Assembly (NCBI GenBank): GCA_035399845.1
Contig: DAOPJV010000003.1
Coordinates: forward strand, 1-64,000
DNA from: ECT2AJA-110-A sp035399845
GTDB lineage: Bacteria > Planctomycetota > Phycisphaerae > UBA1845 > UTPLA1
Direction of reading: 5' to 3'
DNA: 64,000 nt
Positions within the stretch are counted from its first letter, which is position 1, and each line of letters starts with the position of its first letter. The notes below the pieces were generated by a model. The model saw only the letters and a list, made by a program, of their open reading frames with translations. It was not told the origin of the DNA and did not search any database. This document shows, one piece after another, positions 59,721 to 64,000 of the stretch. A program made the position numbers and the translations under genes.

Positions 59721-61385
59721 TTAATCCAGAACTTCCGGCGAGGCGCCCGCCCCGGGCCTCGACGGCGCCCGCAGGTCCACGACGAGCCAGCGATGGAGAT
59801 TCGTGAAACCCAGGGATTCGATCACCGGATCCAGCTGGTCCCGCACTGACTCCGCTTCCAATGCGTCCATCGCGAAGACAGCGCAGCCCGCGGCCGACGC
59901 CGGCAGCCCCGCCACGTCCGTCACCACCCGCAAACGGCGATCCATGTACCACGCCAGATGGGGCGGCACGATGTTTCGAAACTCGTACCCCCCGCGGCGC
60001 TCCACGCGAAATGGGTTGTCGTAAACCGCCACAACGTCCGTCGGCGCCGTCATCCGACCGATGGCCGCCCAGTCCTCAAGCTTCATCCAGTGCACCTGGT
60101 GCGGGGCCTCGAACATCAGGTTACGGAAATGCGCTTCGATCAGGGCCGACGCCGGAATGAGCGCCGCCAGGGCCACGACGGACGCCGTCGCCCGCGCCCG
60201 CCACGCGATATCGACAAGCGTCGCGATCGCGATGGCGCCGAAGGTCGCGATCACGGGACCGAGGTAGAACATCCAGTATTCGTGTCGCTCGAACTGCCTC
60301 CAGAACACGACGAGCCATAACAAGCCTGTCAGCGCGACGATGTTCAGCCCCGACCGCGCCTTCGTCGCATCCAAATCCCCGGCGCCGGATGGCTGTCGTC
60401 GCCAGCGAATGATGGTCACGGCCCATCCGACGACGGCCAGCGCGATCAGCAGGCCGGAGATGTTGTCCACGACATAGCGCCAGACTTCCCCCGCCGAGCC
60501 GGCGCCCTTGATGTCTTCGTGCTCCGCCGCCCTTGAAATGAAGATATCAATCAGATCGCCCCATCGTCCGCCCAGCCCCGCGTAAACGATGAAACTCAGC
60601 ATCGACGCAATGGCCAGGAGCCCGCCGATCGATATGACGAGACAGTCCGACCATGGCCCGCGTTTTCGAATCGCCCCAAGGGCCGCCCAGGCGCCCAGGA
60701 GACCGACGAAGATCACGACGGACCAATCGACCCACACGCCCAGCCAGACACTCGCGATGATGATCGCGTGTCCGAGCCATCGACGTCGACCTGTTTGATT
60801 CGTCAGCGTCCACCCGACGGCGGCGGCCATCATGCAGAACAGGCAGATCGCCTCGTGGTCCACCATGCGGCCGAAATACACGCTCATCGGCATGACGGCG
60901 TAGAACAGCCCCGCGATCGCCGCGAGGCGGCAGCCATAGGCCCGCATCAACAGCCACAGGAGCAGGCCGAACGTTCCCAGCGAGAAGACAATGGGAACCA
61001 GGCGCGCGACCCACTCTCCTTCACCGAAGACTCTGAATACCGCGGCGACGAGCCAGACGAGGGCCGGCGGGTGCGTGGCGTAGATGCTCGAGTCCTCGGG
61101 CCCCGGTATGGCCGCCCCCGCCGCCACGATGGGCATGCCATGATGAACGGTCCACGGATAACGCAGAAAGTTCCGGGCAAGCTGCGAGAAGAACGCGCCG
61201 TTCCAGTCGTGTATTCCCCGCCACGACTCATTGAGGTCCCGTGTCAGACCATAGCCGTATACGCCGACGAGCACACACGCCCAGATGGCGAAACGACCGG
61301 GCGACATCCGCAGATCCCATCGACGAGGGGGCGTCGCTTCCGACGCCCCATCCACGGCTTCGTCCTGACGCTCATCCGTGCTCAA
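59721..61385 (-). CDS. GT39/ArnT-like membrane glycosyltransferase
   Basis: 554 residues with about eleven membrane helices. The first luminal loop carries the acidic motif expected for GT-C enzymes (DLNESWRGIHDWNGAFF), followed by RYPWTVHHGMP and a THPPALVWLVAAVFRVFGEGEWVAR segment typical of the dolichyl-phosphate-mannose mannosyltransferase/ArnT group. Such enzymes transfer a sugar from a polyprenyl-phosphate carrier to a lipid or protein outside the membrane. The C-terminal 130 residues are soluble and beta-rich. Donor and acceptor unknown. Confidence 0.78.
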   Translation of the reverse strand: MSTDERQDEAVDGASEATPPRRWDLRMSPGRFAIWACVLVGVYGYGLTRDLNESWRGIHDWNGAFFSQLARNFLRYPWTVHHGMPIVAAGAAIPGPEDSSIYATHPPALVWLVAAVFRVFGEGEWVARLVPIVFSLGTFGLLLWLLMRAYGCRLAAIAGLFYAVMPMSVYFGRMVDHEAICLFCMMAAAVGWTLTNQTGRRRWLGHAIIIASVWLGVWVDWSVVIFVGLLGAWAALGAIRKRGPWSDCLVISIGGLLAIASMLSFIVYAGLGGRWGDLIDIFISRAAEHEDIKGAGSAGEVWRYVVDNISGLLIALAVVGWAVTIIRWRRQPSGAGDLDATKARSGLNIVALTGLLWLVVFWRQFERHEYWMFYLGPVIATFGAIAIATLVDIAWRARATASVVALAALIPASALIEAHFRNLMFEAPHQVHWMKLEDWAAIGRMTAPTDVVAVYDNPFRVERRGGYEFRNIVPPHLAWYMDRRLRVVTDVAGLPASAAGCAVFAMDALEAESVRDQLDPVIESLGFTNLHRWLVVDLRAPSRPGAGASPEVLD

Positions 61386-61479
61386 TCGACAGGCCTCAAC
61401 TCTGGTTCGCGTTCACATGACTCAACAACGCAAACCATCATCGCGCCCCCGCCGCCCATTGCCAACCCCACCGCCCTCC

Positions 61480-61500
61480 ACGACTCAGGACTCACGACTC
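61480..61500 (-). repeat. Short heptanucleotide array after the mddA-like stop codon
   Basis: Three perfect-period heptamers (ACGACTC, AGGACTC, ACGACTC) end two bases from the stop codon of the mddA-like gene. On that gene's coding strand they read GAGTCGT, GAGTCCT, GAGTCGT, sharing the GAGT core, period and stop-codon-adjacent position of the array after rplJ. Confidence 0.7.
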
Positions 61501-61502
61501 TG

Positions 61503-62300
61503 TCACACATTCACCTTGAAGATCAGGCTCGACTGACTGATCTCCTGCGGCACGCGCCTGGGTTCAAACGCCTTTGGCGCCCGCTTCCGAGGCCAGGGGA
61601 GGAGCATCGGCGTCGTCGCGCGATACAGGCGATAGGGTTCGCCGAGGTAATCGGACAGGTCGCGTTCCTCCATCATGACGCCGAAGAACACGTAACCCGT
61701 CGTCATCATCGCGAAGAGCAGGTGCGAATACGTCATGTCCGGCGTGGCCCAGAACGCGATGAGAAAGCCCAGCATCAGCGGATTCCGCACGATCCGATAG
61801 AGCCACGGCGTCACGAACTGGCCGCGATCGCTGGTTTCGCCGCGAAGGTGGGACCAGACCTGTCGGAGACCGAACAGGCTGAAGTGATCGATGCAGAATG
61901 TCGCATAAAGGACGAGCAGCCAGCCCGACAGCGACACGCCGTAAATGGCCGTTCGGGCGATCTCATTGTCGATGCGCCAGACGTCGCCGACGATCGGCCG
62001 CCAATAGCGAAATGTCAGAATCAGGCAGACACACGTGGCCAGAACGAAGGTACTCCGTTCCGCCGCCCTGGGGATCACGCTCGTCCACCAGCGCTTGAAC
62101 GCGGGTCGCGCCATGATCGTGTGCTGAATGGCAAAGAGGCTCAGCAGGGCGACATTGATGATCAGGGCCGCGAAGCCATGCCCCTGAATTCCCGTGTCGA
62201 TCGACTTCGGCACGCCGACATTCGCCACGAAACCCATCGCGTACACAAACGTCCCGAGGAACAGAACGTACACCCCTGCGCCGTAAGCAAAAACGCCCAT
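61503..62300 (-). CDS. MddA-like methanethiol S-methyltransferase (isoprenylcysteine methyltransferase fold)
   Basis: 265 residues with about six membrane helices. The pattern AIQHTIMARPAFKRWWT, then PWLYRIVRNPLMLGFLIAFW and ERDLSDYLGEPYRLYR, matches membrane methyltransferases of the NnrU/ICMT-like superfamily and most closely what I recall of MddA. That enzyme methylates methanethiol to dimethyl sulfide using SAM. The RNPLMLG and EERDL motifs are the SAM/active-site elements of the superfamily. Substrate is inferred only from similarity; isoprenylcysteine-type or other thiol substrates are alternatives. Confidence 0.65.
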   Translation of the reverse strand: MGVFAYGAGVYVLFLGTFVYAMGFVANVGVPKSIDTGIQGHGFAALIINVALLSLFAIQHTIMARPAFKRWWTSVIPRAAERSTFVLATCVCLILTFRYWRPIVGDVWRIDNEIARTAIYGVSLSGWLLVLYATFCIDHFSLFGLRQVWSHLRGETSDRGQFVTPWLYRIVRNPLMLGFLIAFWATPDMTYSHLLFAMMTTGYVFFGVMMEERDLSDYLGEPYRLYRATTPMLLPWPRKRAPKAFEPRRVPQEISQSSLIFKVNV

Positions 62301-62436
62301 CGCTCAACCTCCCGGTCATCACGCCGCCTCCGGAACCACCCATCGGGGTTCCGCCGGGATGTTTGTGCGACAGCCATGCCGGCTCATACACGCGGATTCC
62401 GGAGGAAAACAGGATTGGGCGCGGGCGGGAGAAGTG

Positions 62437-63537
62437 TCAGAAATCGGCGATCCTGCGGCCACCCATCCACACGCGAACGCACTCGCTGACGAGGTCCGTC
62501 AGCGCCTCCTTGACGGCGCTCTTCTCGAGATTGAACCGAATCGCCAGCTGAAGATCCCCCGCCATGCTGGACAGGGCCGGGTATCCGTGCGACGCGGCGT
62601 TGACGCGCAATTCGCCGCTGATGTGGTCGAGGTTCGCATACTCTTTGTTCGCCGAGGCGCTGTACGTCTCCTCAAACAGACGGATCAACCCGGGAATACT
62701 CCCGATGAAGTTCCCAACACGCCGCGACATCGACGGCTCATCCCTGAATTCGCTCTGTACAGGTGTCGCGCCGATCGAAACGAAGAGCGCTTCGATCGTC
62801 TTGCGAAGGATCGGCTTCGTCACAATCGTGTCGGCCCCTGCGAGAAGACAGCGCTCCTTGACGGACGGCTCCGTCAACGCCGTCATCGCGGCAATGAACC
62901 CGTCGTACCCCCGACTCCTCAGCGAACAGATGGCGTCGAAGCCATCCATCTTCGGCATGTCCAGATCCATCAGCGTCAGATCAAGACGTTCGGACGAAAT
63001 CAGCTCGATCGCCTCAAGACCGTCCCGGGCCTCAACGACATCCGCGCTCAGCGCCGTAACGTAATGCCGTGCGAGGCGGCGCATATCCACGTCGTCGTCG
63101 ACGACCAGGACTCGAATCCGATCAACGGCCTCAACATAGCGGGAGATCTCGATCGCCCGATCGAATTCGATTCCGATTTCGTGCTGCCCCAGACCGACGT
63201 AGCCGCAGCGTCGCACGACCCCCGGCACGAGTTCGCGATCGCCCGTCACCTGAAGCAACTCGACGAAGCACTTGGTGCCCGTGTAGATGAACCCCGCGTG
63301 CAGGCAGCAGATCCCCTTCTCGCTCACGTTGCGAAATGAAACTCTGTAACTTCGTCCGCCGATTCTCGCATGATCGGCCAGCTTCAGGACGCATCGATGA
63401 TGATGGTACTTGAATCGCGGATTTCGACGGACGTCCGTGTCCGTCTTGAGCTCAGACGCATCAAGCTCGTTCAACAGGGACTCGATGTGGGCGTCATTCG
63501 TACACCCGGCATCCACGAATTCGCTGTCCACCGCCAT
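62437..63537 (-). CDS. PilZ-receiver-HPt-like signalling protein
   Basis: 366 residues in three parts. Residues ~35-135 are a PilZ-type domain (RRNPRFKYHHHRCVLKL, with the RxxxR-like start and GIEFDRAI), a candidate c-di-GMP sensor. Residues ~140-260 are a complete receiver: acidic pair VVDDD, phospho-Asp in LMDLDMPKMDG, MTAL and TKP. Residues ~275-366 look like an HPt four-helix domain (AASHGYPALSSMAGDLQ), but the position expected for the phospho-His reads SGELRV, so it may be a non-phosphorylatable docking domain. No kinase is adjacent. Confidence 0.75.
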   Translation of the reverse strand: MAVDSEFVDAGCTNDAHIESLLNELDASELKTDTDVRRNPRFKYHHHRCVLKLADHARIGGRSYRVSFRNVSEKGICCLHAGFIYTGTKCFVELLQVTGDRELVPGVVRRCGYVGLGQHEIGIEFDRAIEISRYVEAVDRIRVLVVDDDVDMRRLARHYVTALSADVVEARDGLEAIELISSERLDLTLMDLDMPKMDGFDAICSLRSRGYDGFIAAMTALTEPSVKERCLLAGADTIVTKPILRKTIEALFVSIGATPVQSEFRDEPSMSRRVGNFIGSIPGLIRLFEETYSASANKEYANLDHISGELRVNAASHGYPALSSMAGDLQLAIRFNLEKSAVKEALTDLVSECVRVWMGGRRIADF

Positions 63538-63815
63538 GCGTTTTGCCCGTCGCCGCGAGTGGGCGCCCCATTCGCCTGGTTGGTGATCGGAAGGCGGACC
63601 GGACGTCGGACCGCGCAGGACAGGAATGGCCGATCACCCTCAGGCCTTCATCGGTCCAGCCCGTCGAAGTGTTTACCCGTGCGGGAATGCGCAACACGGA
63701 CGGCGGCGGATCCCGAAAGCCGGTTACAGGTTCTTCGCGAACAGCATCGACGGAATTCGCAGGAAGCCGGGTAGTTCCCGCAGGGTTCCGCCCGGGCGGA
63801 GCTGGATCAACGCGC

Positions 63816-64000
63816 TTAAGCGGATCGAGCGCGATTCGAACGACGTCCCTCATAGTCGATCATCTCCAACCTGAGGGCCGCGATCTTCTCGTCCTTGTAG
63901 AGCCACTTCGGATACCGCCGCGCAGGAGGTCCGATCTTCACGGCGTTCGCGAGAATGAAGGCGTCCCAGTAGGGTTCATTCAGACCGAAGCCGCGGCGAT
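63816..64000 (-). CDS. 3' end of an unrecognised gene, runs off the window
   Basis: The last 61 codons or so of a minus-strand frame ending at TAA (63816-63818). The sequence contains FGLNEPYWDAFILANAV, RRYPKWLYKDEKIAALR and ends RSNRARSA. The first part is protein-like and well packed; the end is basic. The gene begins beyond position 64000, so its family cannot be named. Confidence 0.5.
   Translation of the reverse strand, partial: RRGFGLNEPYWDAFILANAVKIGPPARRYPKWLYKDEKIAALRLEMIDYEGRRSNRARSA

Overview
The window looks like chromosomal DNA of a Planctomycetota bacterium, most likely from the class Phycisphaerae. The pointers are: high GC; secreted proteins ending in PEP-CTERM tails or dockerin-like repeats of the GDxNCDG type; secreted Cys repeats beginning GACC; many FG-GAP (VCBS) plus ASPIC/UnbV proteins; and an EF-Tu whose switch I lacks the usual RGITI signature. 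This placement rests on family knowledge and gene content, not on a database search. A run of 100 Ns at 48074-48173 is an assembly gap inside a tandem repeat.

Layout. 1-5 kb: accessory DNA with an unrecognised membrane coiled-coil protein, a conserved hypothetical, a 21-bp tandem repeat and a three-gene remnant of a Mu-like phage head/neck module (gpT without its N-terminus, gp36-like, gp37-like). 5-9.4 kb: a secreted beta-helix/dockerin protein and two tandem trypsin-like lipoproteins. 9.8-10.6 kb: a two-domain 6-pyruvoyl-tetrahydropterin synthase homologue. 10.7-28.3 kb (minus strand): a nine-gene block with four seven-bladed-propeller/ASPIC proteins, TPR proteins, a HEAT-repeat protein, a small membrane protein and a pentaheme membrane cytochrome fused to TPRs; a TPR lipoprotein is transcribed divergently (28.5-30.4 kb). 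This block is the best candidate for an undescribed system: a cell-envelope machine joining extracytoplasmic propellers, TPR scaffolds and heme electron transfer.

31-44 kb: a PEP-CTERM protein, uvrB, a duplicated zinc-ribbon/membrane-protein cassette around a CPBP protease, an OPT-family transporter, a member of an unrecognised protein family (second copy at 54-55 kb), a dockerin/BNR-like secreted protein and another PEP-CTERM protein. Overlapping opposed promoters lie between the last-named family member and the dockerin gene.

44-48 kb: membrane proteins and a methyltransferase, then a ~318-bp tandem array. 49-59.5 kb: a translation cluster read right to left: tRNA-Thr, tuf, rpmG, tRNA-Trp, secE, nusG, a frameshifted second NusG KOW-domain remnant, rplK, then a ~4.2 kb interruption carrying two unrelated genes, then rplA, rplJ, rplL. 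rpoB does not follow rplL. 59.7-64 kb: a GT39-type membrane glycosyltransferase, a MddA-like methyltransferase, a PilZ-REC-HPt-like response regulator and the 3' end of an unrecognised gene.

Heptanucleotide arrays with a GAGT core sit at the stop codons of rplJ and of the mddA-like gene.
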